Shown here: piece by piece, positions 9,472-19,248 of the stretch
Position numbering within the stretch: position 1 is the stretch's first letter
How the letters are laid out: each line of letters opens with the position of its first letter
NCBI GenBank assembly: GCA_018714485.1
Contig: DVNJ01000001.1
Location: forward strand, 62,001-126,000
Origin: Candidatus Caccalectryoclostridium excrementigallinarum
GTDB lineage: Bacteria; Bacillota; Clostridia; Christensenellales; UBA3700
Length of the DNA stretch: 64,000 nucleotides
Direction of reading: 5' to 3'
Program-made: the position numbers and the translations under genes
The notes under the pieces: model-generated
What the model saw: the letters and a program-made list of their open reading frames with translations, nothing else
What the model was told of the DNA's origin: nothing
Databases searched by the model: none

Positions 9472-10690
9472 CTAAAAATGAATATTTTTTCATCGGAAAT
9501 TTTTTCGACACTATATCTTGCGTAGTACATATGTTCTCATACAAGTAATGTCGCAAAAATCGCGTGTTTTGCGGCAAATTCTCCCCTCACGATCGGTGGA
9601 AATTATTCCCTAAAAATTCGGAGATTATCCACTTTTTCTACAATCGAAAGGGTAAAAAATGGGGATAAATCGCGGTTTTAGAAGTTTTTATTCTGAACAC
9701 CGACGCACAGCTTCCCTGCCGCAAAGAAGCTTACGCATATGCTTAAAGAGGCGGGAAAAACCGGCGCGGCGGAGCGCGATATTTTATTTGTGAACATATG
9801 TTTTTAACTGCTCGGAACGTTATAAAATAATTCAGCTATATCGCATATTTATTTGGATAAATTGCAATTTTATGCATACCTATCCGCTCGAAAAAGCGGC
9901 GCCGAACGGCGAGATCTTCAAGCGCTTTTTATATATAAATATTCTTATGTGATATGCGCTGCCTTTGTATGCAAGAAAATTTTCCCGCATAACAAAGTCA
10001 GTCCCGTGAAAGACAAAGATCTATTTAACATTATTTGTCCGACGCTCTGCGTGCCAAAGTTTGATCTTCAAGACCGCACTTCCCTTTTACGGCGGCAAAG
10101 GCGCGAGTGCCTTCTCCGATCAAGCCAAGCGTTGCCTCTCTCGGGAACGCCCAAACCGTCACGCCGCTTCAATAGGCATTTTTAAGAAGAGAGAGCGCTA
10201 AAAAATATCGGCGCTTACGCGCCCGCGTAATTAAAAATATATGGACGATCACGGAGTCTTTACGGAATTACGCCGCTACAATCGCGCGCGCGGAATAGCA
10301 TTTAGATTAGATGAGGATAACAAGAATACGCGCTCTGCGCGAAGTGTTATTTGCGTACGCGATAAAATTTGATATATACTCAACGCCTGCGCGAATAGTT
10401 TTTTGCGCGATCGCGCACACGCAAGATAGACAAATATTTACCGCGCGCGCTTATATGATATATCTTTTAGCGCATGCGCATATAACGGTAAATTTAACGC
10501 ACCCGTGAAAATTCATATTATCTTTATCCGCACGCAAAACATAAATTAACGTGCGCCCCCGATATAGCGACTATTTTTTATATGCACGCTTAAATGAAAA
10601 TATTTTATCCGCACACATATGCAACTTTTATTTTGTCCGCGCTATGATAGCTAATTTATTTGCGTGCGCATATTTGAGAAAAATCTTACA

Positions 10691-10965
10691 CATATGCTCT
10701 ACCCATTTTTTTATTGCTTCGCGCATATGTCTATATATCAATGTGCCCGCACTCTACCCGTTTTTTTAACGCGCCGCGCATATATAGATATAGCAACGCA
10801 TCCGCGCCCTACCCGTCTTTTTAACGCACCGAACATATGTCAATATATCAACACACTGCGCACTACCCGTCTTTTAACGCACCGCACATATGTCAATATA
10901 TCAACACACCTGCGCACTACCCGTCTTTTAACGCACCGCACATATGTCGATATATCAACGCGCTC
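10691..10965. repeat. Degenerate 53-55 bp tandem repeat (about 5 copies) in noncoding DNA
   Basis: Units CATATGTCAATATATCAACACACTGCGCACTACCCGTCTTTTAACGCACCGCA; unit starts at 10724, 10779, 10834, 10887, 10941, with a shorter divergent copy at 10691. Confidence 0.85.
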
Positions 10966-11005
10966 GCATAGCGACGATAATAAAAGCGCACGCGAATTTT
11001 TGCAG

Positions 11006-11698
11006 TTATATGTCTAAAATTTGCAATAACTTATTGCCTATCAAGTCGCATGAAGTGAGATAGTAAGGAATGCCTCTCTTGCGGACAATTATCTCCGCTC
11101 GCGTATTTTTGCCGTGAAGATGTCCGTAGACGACGGCGTCCGCCTTTGCCTCGGCGATCATGGCGGTAAAATCATTGTCCTCATAGCGCACGTTAAAGGG
11201 CGGATAGTGACACATGACCACGACGCTGTCCTCTTCTCGGCGAAGCGAGCGCATATGTTGCAGAGAAAGAGCCAAGCGCTGCTTCTCTCTTTCCAATAAT
11301 TTCATATCCTCGTCGCTCTGTCCGAACTGCCAAAGCCTGCTTCCGCAGACGAGCAAGCGCCCTATCCTGACGCAGTCGTTCTGAACGGCGTAAAAATTTT
11401 CTCCCAACGCCGCGCGTACCTTGCCGATACTGCTCCACCAATAATCATGGTTACCGCGAACGATCGCCTTGATCCCCGGAAGGCGGCGCACGCGCTCGAT
11501 GTCGGGAAGCGCCTCATGCAGATGCATACCCCAGGAAAGATCGCCCGCAAGCAGGACGACGTCTTCTTCGCCCACACGCGCGCGCCAATCCTCTTCGACG
11601 GCTTCCATATATCCCTGCCAACTCTCTCCGAAGATATCCATGGGCTTGTCGGATACGCCGCCGGAAAGATGCAGATCGCTCACGGCAAAAACTTTCAT
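11006..11698 (-). CDS. Calcineurin-like metallophosphoesterase
   Basis: FAVSDLHLSGG, LLAGDLSWG, IVRGNHDYWW, VYGHLHG motifs. Confidence 0.92.
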   Translation of the reverse strand: MKVFAVSDLHLSGGVSDKPMDIFGESWQGYMEAVEEDWRARVGEEDVVLLAGDLSWGMHLHEALPDIERVRRLPGIKAIVRGNHDYWWSSIGKVRAALGENFYAVQNDCVRIGRLLVCGSRLWQFGQSDEDMKLLEREKQRLALSLQHMRSLRREEDSVVVMCHYPPFNVRYEDNDFTAMIAEAKADAVVYGHLHGKNTRAEIIVRKRGIPYYLTSCDLIGNKLLQILDI

Positions 11699-11812
11699 GA
11701 CTTTATTATACATAAATTTGCGCGCGCGGGCAAGCGCATGCGCCTTATCATTTTATCCGTATTGCGCAAAAATAACCTTGCGTTTTGAAATGACAGCCGC
11801 CCTAAGAATGCG

Positions 11813-11844
11813 AAAAAATTGCACGACCGAAGAGTCGTGCAATT
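11813..11844 (-). terminator. Rho-independent terminator (11-bp perfect stem)
   Basis: Minus strand AATTGCACGAC-TCTTCG-GTCGTGCAATT followed by TTTT, just downstream of the 11870-12508 CDS. Confidence 0.85.
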
Positions 11845-11869
11845 CGACAGCCGCCCTATGAATGCGTTT

Positions 11870-12508
11870 TTATTGCGGATATAAGGGCAGCTCGAAGACG
11901 CCTTCGCACTCCTGAGTGTTATACTCGCGGCACGGAGGTATGTAGCAATATCCGTAAGAAGGGACAAGAAGCTGCACGGGCATGATCACTTTGAGGATCA
12001 CGGTGATGCACGCGGTCACGGTAAAAGTGTCGTTACCCGCGTCATATGTCCCCACGGTGGAGACTACGCTCGCAGCCGCTTCCACCTTGTAAGGCATAAG
12101 CGAAGGCTGAGGCGTTCTCAGCACCACGTCTTTGGTGACCACCACGCTTGAAGTCGCGCTCCCCTGCTTTCCGTCGGCGTCGGTAAACGCCACCTGAACG
12201 GGGATCACGATATTGCATTGCACGCGCGAGCACCCGGGAATATCGGGCAGATCGGTTATCGTAAGATCGGTCACCGACGCCGCCGCGCCCTGAGAACGCG
12301 CGGAGATGAAAGTGTAAGGCTCGGTCAGTCCCGAAGCGGGCGTTACGTTGTCGAGAGTAAGCTCCACGCTCTCCGTCTGACTGCGGCTCATACAGGCGTC
12401 GAATATCTTGTCTACCTGTATGCAGGTCTTTTCGCACAAGCCGCTCGAAGCATTGCCTCTGATGGCGCCGGGTATCTTATCCGATCTGCAGTTGTTACAA
12501 AATGACAT
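11870..12508 (-). CDS. Conserved-looking Cys-containing protein of unknown function
   Basis: MSFCNNCRSDKIPG..., SD-like aggaggaaaaac upstream of ATG; conserved-looking C-terminus SYGYCYIPPCREYNTQECEGVFELPLYPQ. Confidence 0.7.
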   Translation of the reverse strand: MSFCNNCRSDKIPGAIRGNASSGLCEKTCIQVDKIFDACMSRSQTESVELTLDNVTPASGLTEPYTFISARSQGAAASVTDLTITDLPDIPGCSRVQCNIVIPVQVAFTDADGKQGSATSSVVVTKDVVLRTPQPSLMPYKVEAAASVVSTVGTYDAGNDTFTVTACITVILKVIMPVQLLVPSYGYCYIPPCREYNTQECEGVFELPLYPQ

Positions 12509-12691
12509 GTTTTTCCTCCTATATTTCGGCTCACATGCCGCTTTTTGCATTCGCTCGCGGCATAATAAGCGGCTTATTTCTCATCCAATTATATGTGAAG
12601 AAAATTTTTTGGGTGACAAAAGCGCAAAAAAGCGGCGCTCTCGCCGCCCGTTTCGATCGTCTTTTTTGAGTTTTACTAAGATCGGCGCAAG

Positions 12692-12722
12692 AAAAACGCC
12701 CCGAAGCACCTTCGGGGCGTAT
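12692..12722 (-). terminator. Rho-independent terminator after ysxC
   Basis: Minus strand ACGCCCCGAAGGTGCTTCGGGGCGTTTTTC. Confidence 0.85.
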
Positions 12723-12737
12723 AAAGCGTTTGATAGC

Positions 12738-13331
12738 TTATTCGTTCAAACTGCGCTCGATGAGCGCGCAAACCTCTTCTTTTCCCAACTTATTGAGTGA
12801 GGAAGTGACTATCAGATCGTCGACGCCCAGCTTGAGCGCGCTTGCGATCGCGCTCTTCTGCCTGCCCGCCGCGGCGCGAGAGAGCTTGTCCGCCTTGGTC
12901 AAGACGACCGTAAAGGGCACGATCCTGCCGCTCAAAAAGGCGATCATCTGCTTGTCGAGCTCGGACGGTTCGCGCCTGATGTCCATCAGGACCAAAACAT
13001 GTTTGAGCCGTTGCGACGAGGTGAGATAAGCCGACATGAGCGCGTCCCACCTGCGCCTCTCCTCATCGGAGAGCTTTACGGCAAAGCCGTATCCCGGCAA
13101 GTCGACGAGCATAAACTCGCCGTCGTTGACGGAAAAATAATTCAAAAGCCTGGTCTTACCCGGCGTGGAAGAGGTCTTGGCAAGCCCCTTTCTTCCCGTC
13201 AGATAATTGATGAACGTGGACTTACCCACGTTTGATCTGCCCGCGACGGCTATCTCGCCCACGCCGAAATCTTTCAACGCCTCCGCACGAGCGACGGAAG
13301 TGACGAATTGCGCGGTTTTGATCTGCATCAT
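12738..13331 (-). CDS. ysxC: Ribosome biogenesis GTPase YsxC/EngB
   Basis: [43 protein letters not shown]. Confidence 0.94.
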   Translation of the reverse strand: MMQIKTAQFVTSVARAEALKDFGVGEIAVAGRSNVGKSTFINYLTGRKGLAKTSSTPGKTRLLNYFSVNDGEFMLVDLPGYGFAVKLSDEERRRWDALMSAYLTSSQRLKHVLVLMDIRREPSELDKQMIAFLSGRIVPFTVVLTKADKLSRAAAGRQKSAIASALKLGVDDLIVTSSLNKLGKEEVCALIERSLNE

Positions 13332-14551
13332 GCGCTCCTGTACTCTACGGCGGGAGCGGTGCCGTTTTCGATGCACTCTTTTGTTATGCGCACGCGGGAA
13401 ATGCTGCGCGAGGGCGCCTCATACATGAGATCGGTCATCACGTTTTCCACGATGGATTTAAGCCCTCTCGCGCCCGTATGCAGCTTTATCGCCTTGTCGG
13501 CGACGGCATAAAGCGCGTCTTTGTCGAATTGCAGATCGACGCCGTCAAATCCCAACAGCTTTTGATACTGCTTGACCAAGGCGTTCTTAGGCTCGGTCAT
13601 GATACGCACGAGCGCTTCCTCGTCGAGCGCGTTCAAGCCCACGATTATGGGCACACGTCCGACAAATTCGGGGATCAATCCGTATTTTATCAGATCGTCC
13701 GGTCTGATCTGTTTGATCAGATCGCCGAAGTTATGCTGATCGGGACGACGGACTTCCGCGCCGAACCCCAATCCCGTGCCCTCTCTGCGCTTGTCGACTA
13801 TCTTGTCCAGCCCCACGAAAGCGCCGCCGCAGATAAAGAGAATGTTGGTCGTGTCGATACTGATACAATCCTGCTGGGGATGCTTGCGCCCGCCCTGCGG
13901 AGGGACGTTGGCGACAGTGCTCTCGATTATTTTGAGCAGAGCCTGCTGAACGCCTTCACCCGACACGTCGCGCGTTATCGACATATTTTCGCCTTTTCTG
14001 GCTATCTTGTCTATTTCGTCGATATAGATTATGCCAAGCTGAGCCTTTTCGACGTCATAATCCGCGGCTTGAATGAGTTTGAGGAGTATGTTCTCCACGT
14101 CCTCGCCCACATATCCCGCCTCGGTAAGCGTCGTCGCGTCCGCCACGGCAAAGGGAACGTTGAGTATTTTCGCCAAAGTCTTGGCAAGCAGCGTTTTGCC
14201 GCTGCCCGTGGGTCCCATCATGAGGACGTTGGACTTTTCCAGCTCCACGTCGTCGTCGCCGATGGAGTTGATGCGCTTATAGTGGTTATAGACAGCCACG
14301 GACAGCATCTTTTTCGCCGATTCCTGCCCCACGATATACTCATCCAGCTTGCTCTTGATCTCCTGCGGCTTGAGCAGAGTGAACTTTGCCGTCTTTTTCT
14401 GCTCATGCTCTCTTTCTCTGATTATGCCGTTGCACACCTCGACGCAAGACTTGCATATATATGCGCCTCCTGCGCCCAAAAGCGGTCCCGCTTCTTCTTC
14501 GGTGCGTCCGCAGAAAGAACATCTAACTTGCTTTTTTTCGTCCACTATCAA
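13328..14551 (-). CDS. clpX: ATP-dependent Clp protease ATP-binding subunit ClpX
   Basis: Zinc-finger [10 protein letters not shown], Walker [39 protein letters not shown]. Confidence 0.97.
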   Translation of the reverse strand: MIVDEKKQVRCSFCGRTEEEAGPLLGAGGAYICKSCVEVCNGIIREREHEQKKTAKFTLLKPQEIKSKLDEYIVGQESAKKMLSVAVYNHYKRINSIGDDDVELEKSNVLMMGPTGSGKTLLAKTLAKILNVPFAVADATTLTEAGYVGEDVENILLKLIQAADYDVEKAQLGIIYIDEIDKIARKGENMSITRDVSGEGVQQALLKIIESTVANVPPQGGRKHPQQDCISIDTTNILFICGGAFVGLDKIVDKRREGTGLGFGAEVRRPDQHNFGDLIKQIRPDDLIKYGLIPEFVGRVPIIVGLNALDEEALVRIMTEPKNALVKQYQKLLGFDGVDLQFDKDALYAVADKAIKLHTGARGLKSIVENVMTDLMYEAPSRSISRVRITKECIENGTAPAVEYRSA

Positions 14552-15147
14552 CCTCTGTTATAATAAATCTTGTCAATAAGCCCGTATTCGAGCGCCTCTT
14601 CCGCGGTCATGAAATTATCCCTGTCCGTATCGCTGTATACCTGTTCATAGGGCTTTCCCGTGTTTTCGGACAGTATCCTCGTGAGGCGTTCCTTCGTATC
14701 CTGCAAGAGCTTGGCGCGGATCATCACGTCCGTCGCCTGACCGCTCGCGCCGCCCAAAGGCTGATGGATCATGATCTCGCTGTTGGGGAGCGAAAAACGC
14801 TTGCCCTTCTTGCCCGCCGCCAAAAGGAATGCGCCCATGGACGCGGCAAGTCCTATGCATATCGTGCTCACGTCGCACTTGATATACTGCATGGTGTCGT
14901 AGATCGCCATGCCCGCGGTCACGCTGCCGCCGGGACTGTTGATATAAAGGCATATGTCTTTGGACGCATCTTTTGCCTCCAAATAGATGAGCTGCGCCAC
15001 GACCGTGCTCGCCAGCTCGTCCGTGACCTCGCCCGTGAGAAAGATTATCCTGTCTTCCAAAAGGCGGGAATATATGTCGTAAGCGCGCTCGCCGCGATCT
15101 GTTTTGTCTACTACGCTGGGGATAAGCTGCCCTTTTATGTTCGTCAT
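14548..15147 (-). CDS. clpP: ATP-dependent Clp protease proteolytic subunit
   Basis: Active-site contexts [14 protein letters not shown] and [15 protein letters not shown]. Confidence 0.97.
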   Translation of the reverse strand: MTNIKGQLIPSVVDKTDRGERAYDIYSRLLEDRIIFLTGEVTDELASTVVAQLIYLEAKDASKDICLYINSPGGSVTAGMAIYDTMQYIKCDVSTICIGLAASMGAFLLAAGKKGKRFSLPNSEIMIHQPLGGASGQATDVMIRAKLLQDTKERLTRILSENTGKPYEQVYSDTDRDNFMTAEEALEYGLIDKIYYNRG

Positions 15148-15215
15148 AATACCATTCCTCCCTTTAATTGTATCTGCTTCCGCCCGCGCTTATACGGGCG
15201 GAAAACAGCGATTTT

Positions 15216-16502
15216 TTACTTTATCGTGTTGTTGTCTTTGAGATATGCCATCAACTTCTTGTTGAGCGCCTCGTTCTTGATATAAGAGGCGTAATGCTCG
15301 TTGAAGTCCTTCTTGATCTCCTCGACGGGCTTGTTCTGCTTGGCGGCGAGATCGGCATAGACAGCCTCTTCGTCCTCCGCAGTGACTTCGATACCCGCAG
15401 CCTTGACCACCTGTTCGAGCACGAGCCTGGTCTTGACCGTCCTCATGGCAGGCTCCTTGTAAGTCTCTTTGAGCTGCTGCTCGGTCTGACCGGTGTACTT
15501 ATAATAGTCATCGATGTTCATGCCCTGATACATGAGCCTGTAAGCAAACTCGTTGACCATCTCCTCGGTCTCTTCGTCGATCATGCATTGGGGAACGTTG
15601 ACCTTCGCGTTTTCCACGACGGTGTCGATGATCTTGCGCTCCAAAGCCGCTTCGGCGGCGTCTTCCTTGCGCTCCTTGATCTTCTTCTTGACGTCCGCCT
15701 CATATGCCTTCATCGTGTCGAATTCGGAAACATCCTTGGCGAATTCGTCGTCGAGCTCGGGCAGTTTTTTGACGGTGATGTCCTTAACGGTGACCACGAA
15801 CACGGCGTCCTTGCCCGCCAAATTCTCGGCATGGTACTGCTCGGGGAACTTGACGTTCACCGCCTTGCTCTCGCCCACGTTCATGCCCACGACGCCCTCT
15901 TCGAAACCGGGAATAAAGGTGTTTGAGCCCAAAGTGAGATCGTAATCGCTCGCCGTGCCGCCCTCGAACGCCACGCCGTCCACGCTGCCCGCGTAATCTA
16001 TCTTGACCTTGTCGCCCATCTGCGCGGGACGATCGGTCACCTGATCCCACCAGCCCGCGCTCTCGCGCGCCCTGTTGATCTCCTCTTCGACTTCGTCCTT
16101 GCTCACCTTGACCTTATCCTTGGCAAACTCGATGCCCGTATAGGCGCCGAGAGTGACGGTGGGCTTGAGCTGGACTTCGGCGGTATATTGCAAAGTGGAA
16201 TCGGTTATCGCCGTTATGCTTACCTCGGGTCTGTCCACGGGGAAAAGATCGGGCTCGGCGTCCAAGACCGCGTCGTAAGTCTTAGGCAAAATTATGTCGA
16301 GAGCCTCGTCGAAGAATACGGACGGACCGTAAAATCTCTCGATGAACGCGCGGGGCGCATGTCCCTTGCGGAAGCCGTCGATATTATACTTGCCTTTGGT
16401 CTTGAGATACGCTTCGTTCAAAGCGTCTTTCCATTGCTGACTTTCCACGTCGATCGTGAATTTAACGCGATCGTTTTCCAACATTTCCTTGGTATAACTC
16501 AT
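15216..16502 (-). CDS. tig: Trigger factor
   Basis: N-terminal ribosome-binding domain, signature GFRKGHAPRAFIERFYG, FKBP domain; next to clpPX. Confidence 0.95.
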   Translation of the reverse strand: MSYTKEMLENDRVKFTIDVESQQWKDALNEAYLKTKGKYNIDGFRKGHAPRAFIERFYGPSVFFDEALDIILPKTYDAVLDAEPDLFPVDRPEVSITAITDSTLQYTAEVQLKPTVTLGAYTGIEFAKDKVKVSKDEVEEEINRARESAGWWDQVTDRPAQMGDKVKIDYAGSVDGVAFEGGTASDYDLTLGSNTFIPGFEEGVVGMNVGESKAVNVKFPEQYHAENLAGKDAVFVVTVKDITVKKLPELDDEFAKDVSEFDTMKAYEADVKKKIKERKEDAAEAALERKIIDTVVENAKVNVPQCMIDEETEEMVNEFAYRLMYQGMNIDDYYKYTGQTEQQLKETYKEPAMRTVKTRLVLEQVVKAAGIEVTAEDEEAVYADLAAKQNKPVEEIKKDFNEHYASYIKNEALNKKLMAYLKDNNTIK

Positions 16503-16538
16503 AAATGTGTCTCCTTGCTACTTTTTTACAGTAGGATA

Positions 16539-16567
16539 ATTCTATCACACGCAAAGGGATATTGCAA
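16539..16567 (-). promoter_or_regulatory. Sigma-A-type promoter for tig
   Basis: Minus strand TTGCAA-17-TAGAAT. Confidence 0.7.
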
Positions 16568-16576
16568 TTATTTTGA

Positions 16577-16605
16577 TTGCAAAAAAATAAGAATTATTTT
16601 ATAAT
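16577..16605 (+). promoter_or_regulatory. Sigma-A-type promoter for rqcH, placing +1 at the start codon
   Basis: TTGCAA-17-TATAAT; -10 ends at 16605 and ATG begins at 16612. Confidence 0.75.
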
Positions 16606-16611
16606 AATGGC

Positions 16612-18333
16612 ATGCCTAACGATTATATCACGGTCAAAGCGCTCGCGGAAGAGCTGCACGAAAAACTTTCCGGGGGCAAGATAAACAAGATCTATATGCC
16701 CGAAAAAGACGAGATAACCCTCGCCGTACGTTCGCAGGGCGAGAATTTCCTGCTCGCCGTTTCCACCAATCCGCAAAATCCGCGCATGCATTTGACGAGC
16801 GTGCGTAAGGAAAATCCGCCCGTTGCCCCGGGCTTTTGCATGTATTTGCGCAAATATTTCACGGGAGCGACGATAACCGAGGTGAAGATCCTCGGCGAAG
16901 ACAGGATAATCGCGATCAAAGCCATTTCGCGCAACGAACTGCACGACGAAATAAGCATCTCGCTCGTAGCCGAGATGATGGGGCGTTACAGCAATCTCAT
17001 CGCACTCGATCAAAACGGCAACATCGGCGCCGCCATCAAGCAGGTGCCGTTCGACACCGCCACCAAGAGGTGCATACTCCCCGGGATAAAATATTCCGCT
17101 CCGACGCAAAGCAAGATCGCTCCTTCCGACAAAATTAGATTGACAGGCGCCCTAAGAAGCTTTAACGGCGAAAATCTCTCTGCTTTCGTCGCGCAGAATT
17201 TTGCGGGATATTCAAAGTCTTCCGCGGCTTTTGCCGTAAAGCTCGCGGGGCTTTCGGAAAAGGGAATGCTCGATGAGCAAAAGTCGAAAAAGCTGCTTGA
17301 CGCGCTCGACAAATTGAACATTATCCGCTCAACTTCGCTCTATGCGCCCTGCTGTCTGAAAAACGGCGACGTCTATACAGACTATTTCGTCTGCCCTTAC
17401 GGCGAAGGCGACTATGAATTTTTTCCCACTCTCAGCGAATGCATCGAGCGCGCCACGGCGGTCAAAGAGCGGACGGAAAGACACCGCGAGCACACCAAAG
17501 AGCTGAGCAAATATTACAAAAATTTCGTCGCGCGTGAGGAAAAAAAGCTGCAAAAAAGCCGCGCCCGACTGAAAGAATGCGAAGACGCGGAATATTACAA
17601 AAAATGCGGAGATCTGATAACGATAAACTTATATGCGATAAAAAGAGGCTTATCTTCTTTCACGGCGAGCGACGTTTACGACCCGGACGGCGCCTCGATC
17701 GAAATAGCTCTCGACCCTTCGCTCTCCCCGCAGCAAAACGCGCAGGCATACTATAAAAAGTACGCCAAATTAAAGCGTACGGTCGCCGTCGTCACGCAGC
17801 AGATCGAGGAGACGGAGAAAACTCTCGACGCCGCGCGCGACATCGGCAGAGCCATCAAACTTTGCTCTTCGAGCGCGGAATGTGCCGAGATCGAAAGCGA
17901 GCTTGCCCTGCTCGGCGCGATACGCAAAAAGCGCGCGCAGGACAAACGCACCAAGCCCTCCCTGCCGATGGAATACGAAGTGGGCGGTTTCAAAGTTCTC
18001 GTGGGTAAAAACAACCTGCAAAACGAACGCCTGACCTTCAAAACGGCTCAGGGCGGAGATATTTGGATGCACGTCAAGGACGCTCACGGCAGCCACCTTA
18101 TCGTCCTTAGCGAGGGAAAAGACGTCCCCGAGGAAGTCCTGCGCGTCTGCGCCGAGATCGCCGCGTTCCATTCCCAAGCCGCCGAGGCGGACAAGGTAAC
18201 GGTCGATCACACGAGGCGCAAGCGTGTCAAGCGCCACCCTTCGGGAAAATTGGCGCTCGTGACTTACAGCGAATATAAAAGCCTGTCCGTCAAACCGAAC
18301 GCGCACGAAGAGTTGCGCAGGGACGGCAAATGA
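16612..18333 (+). CDS. rqcH: NFACT-family protein RqcH (Rqc2 homolog, ribosome-associated quality control)
   Basis: N-terminal NFACT-N (LSGGKINKIYMPEKDEITLAVR), coiled coil, C-terminal NFACT-R (GGFKVLVGKNNLQNERLTFKTAQGGDIWMHVKDAHGSHLIV). Confidence 0.93.
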   Translation: MPNDYITVKALAEELHEKLSGGKINKIYMPEKDEITLAVRSQGENFLLAVSTNPQNPRMHLTSVRKENPPVAPGFCMYLRKYFTGATITEVKILGEDRIIAIKAISRNELHDEISISLVAEMMGRYSNLIALDQNGNIGAAIKQVPFDTATKRCILPGIKYSAPTQSKIAPSDKIRLTGALRSFNGENLSAFVAQNFAGYSKSSAAFAVKLAGLSEKGMLDEQKSKKLLDALDKLNIIRSTSLYAPCCLKNGDVYTDYFVCPYGEGDYEFFPTLSECIERATAVKERTERHREHTKELSKYYKNFVAREEKKLQKSRARLKECEDAEYYKKCGDLITINLYAIKRGLSSFTASDVYDPDGASIEIALDPSLSPQQNAQAYYKKYAKLKRTVAVVTQQIEETEKTLDAARDIGRAIKLCSSSAECAEIESELALLGAIRKKRAQDKRTKPSLPMEYEVGGFKVLVGKNNLQNERLTFKTAQGGDIWMHVKDAHGSHLIVLSEGKDVPEEVLRVCAEIAAFHSQAAEADKVTVDHTRRKRVKRHPSGKLALVTYSEYKSLSVKPNAHEELRRDGK

Positions 18334-19248
18334 TCAAAGCGGCTTCAAGCCGTCTAAAACTCTTTGAAAATAGTCGGGAAGCGGCGAGGTGAATTCCATT
18401 CTTTCGCCCGTGCTCGGATGTGTGAGAATAAGGCGGCTCGCATGCAGCAACTGCCCTTTCAGACCGAATTTTTTATCCGCCTTGCCGTAAACGGGATCGC
18501 CGACGACGGGGTGTCCGATATGCTTGGCATGGACCCTTATCTGATGAGTCCTGCCCGTTTCGAGTTCAAACATAACGAGCGTATAGCCGTGATAACGGCG
18601 CAAAACCTTATAGTGAGTGATCGCTCTTCTGCCCGTGCGCGACACGGCGTACTTTTTCCTGTCGGCGGAAGATCTGTCCAAAAAAGTGTCGATGGTCCCC
18701 TCGTCTTTTTGCAATTCGCCCTCTAAAAGCGCGGTATAAATGCGGCGCGCGCTCTTTTGCGCTATCTGGCGTTGAAGTTCGACATGCGCGTTGTCGTTTT
18801 TGGCGACGACCAAAAGCCCCGAGGTGTCCTTGTCCAGCCTGTGGACTATCCCCGGACGCATCACGCCGTTTATCCCGCTCAAGCTGTCGAGGCTGGCGAT
18901 GAGCACGTTGACGAGCGTGTCCTCGTATGCGCCCGGAGCGGGATGCACGACCATGCCCTGAGGCTTGTCGATCACCGCCATGTCTGCGTCCTGATAGACT
19001 ATGTCCACGCGCTTTTGCGAAGGCGCGAGCGAGAGCGTTTTAAGCGGCGGGATCTCCACGCTTATCCTGTCACCGCGCTTGACTTTTTCGCCCGCTTTCA
19101 GGCATTTTTCGCCGCGCAGCTCCACCCGCCCTTCTTCGATGAGCTTTTTGACGCTAGAGCGCGTGAGATCGGGAAGTTTTTCGGCGATACAGACGTCAAG
19201 GCGCGAAAAATCGCTCTCCGCGTTGAATTGAGTGCTCTCAGCGGGCAT
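18334..19248 (-). CDS. RluD-family 23S rRNA pseudouridine synthase
   Basis: S4 domain plus GIVHRLDKDTSGLLVVAK, TGRTHQIRVHAKHIGHPVVGDPVYG. Confidence 0.94.
   Translation of the reverse strand: MPAESTQFNAESDFSRLDVCIAEKLPDLTRSSVKKLIEEGRVELRGEKCLKAGEKVKRGDRISVEIPPLKTLSLAPSQKRVDIVYQDADMAVIDKPQGMVVHPAPGAYEDTLVNVLIASLDSLSGINGVMRPGIVHRLDKDTSGLLVVAKNDNAHVELQRQIAQKSARRIYTALLEGELQKDEGTIDTFLDRSSADRKKYAVSRTGRRAITHYKVLRRYHGYTLVMFELETGRTHQIRVHAKHIGHPVVGDPVYGKADKKFGLKGQLLHASRLILTHPSTGERMEFTSPLPDYFQRVLDGLKPL

Noticed and set aside
9853-10185. 110-aa plus-strand ORF in the noncoding block
   Set aside because: No SD, no recognisable motif, AT-rich start; not supported as coding.
9660-10210. Possible RNase P, tmRNA or 6S RNA in the block upstream of mraZ
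   Set aside because: I looked for hallmark segments on both strands and could not identify them; an Infernal scan would be needed.
10691-10965. Possible CRISPR array
   Set aside because: Tandem units are contiguous and similar over their whole length; there are no unique spacers and no cas genes.
10664-11017. 117-aa plus-strand ORF with repeated RTTRLLTHRTYVNISTHL
   Set aside because: It is the translation of the noncoding tandem repeat; unit lengths of 53-55 bp do not all keep frame and there is no SD.
15170-15215. Hairpin CGCCCG-TATAAG-CGGGCG between tig and clpP as a terminator
   Set aside because: Stem is short on either strand and not followed by a convincing T run; tig-clpP read-through seems likely.
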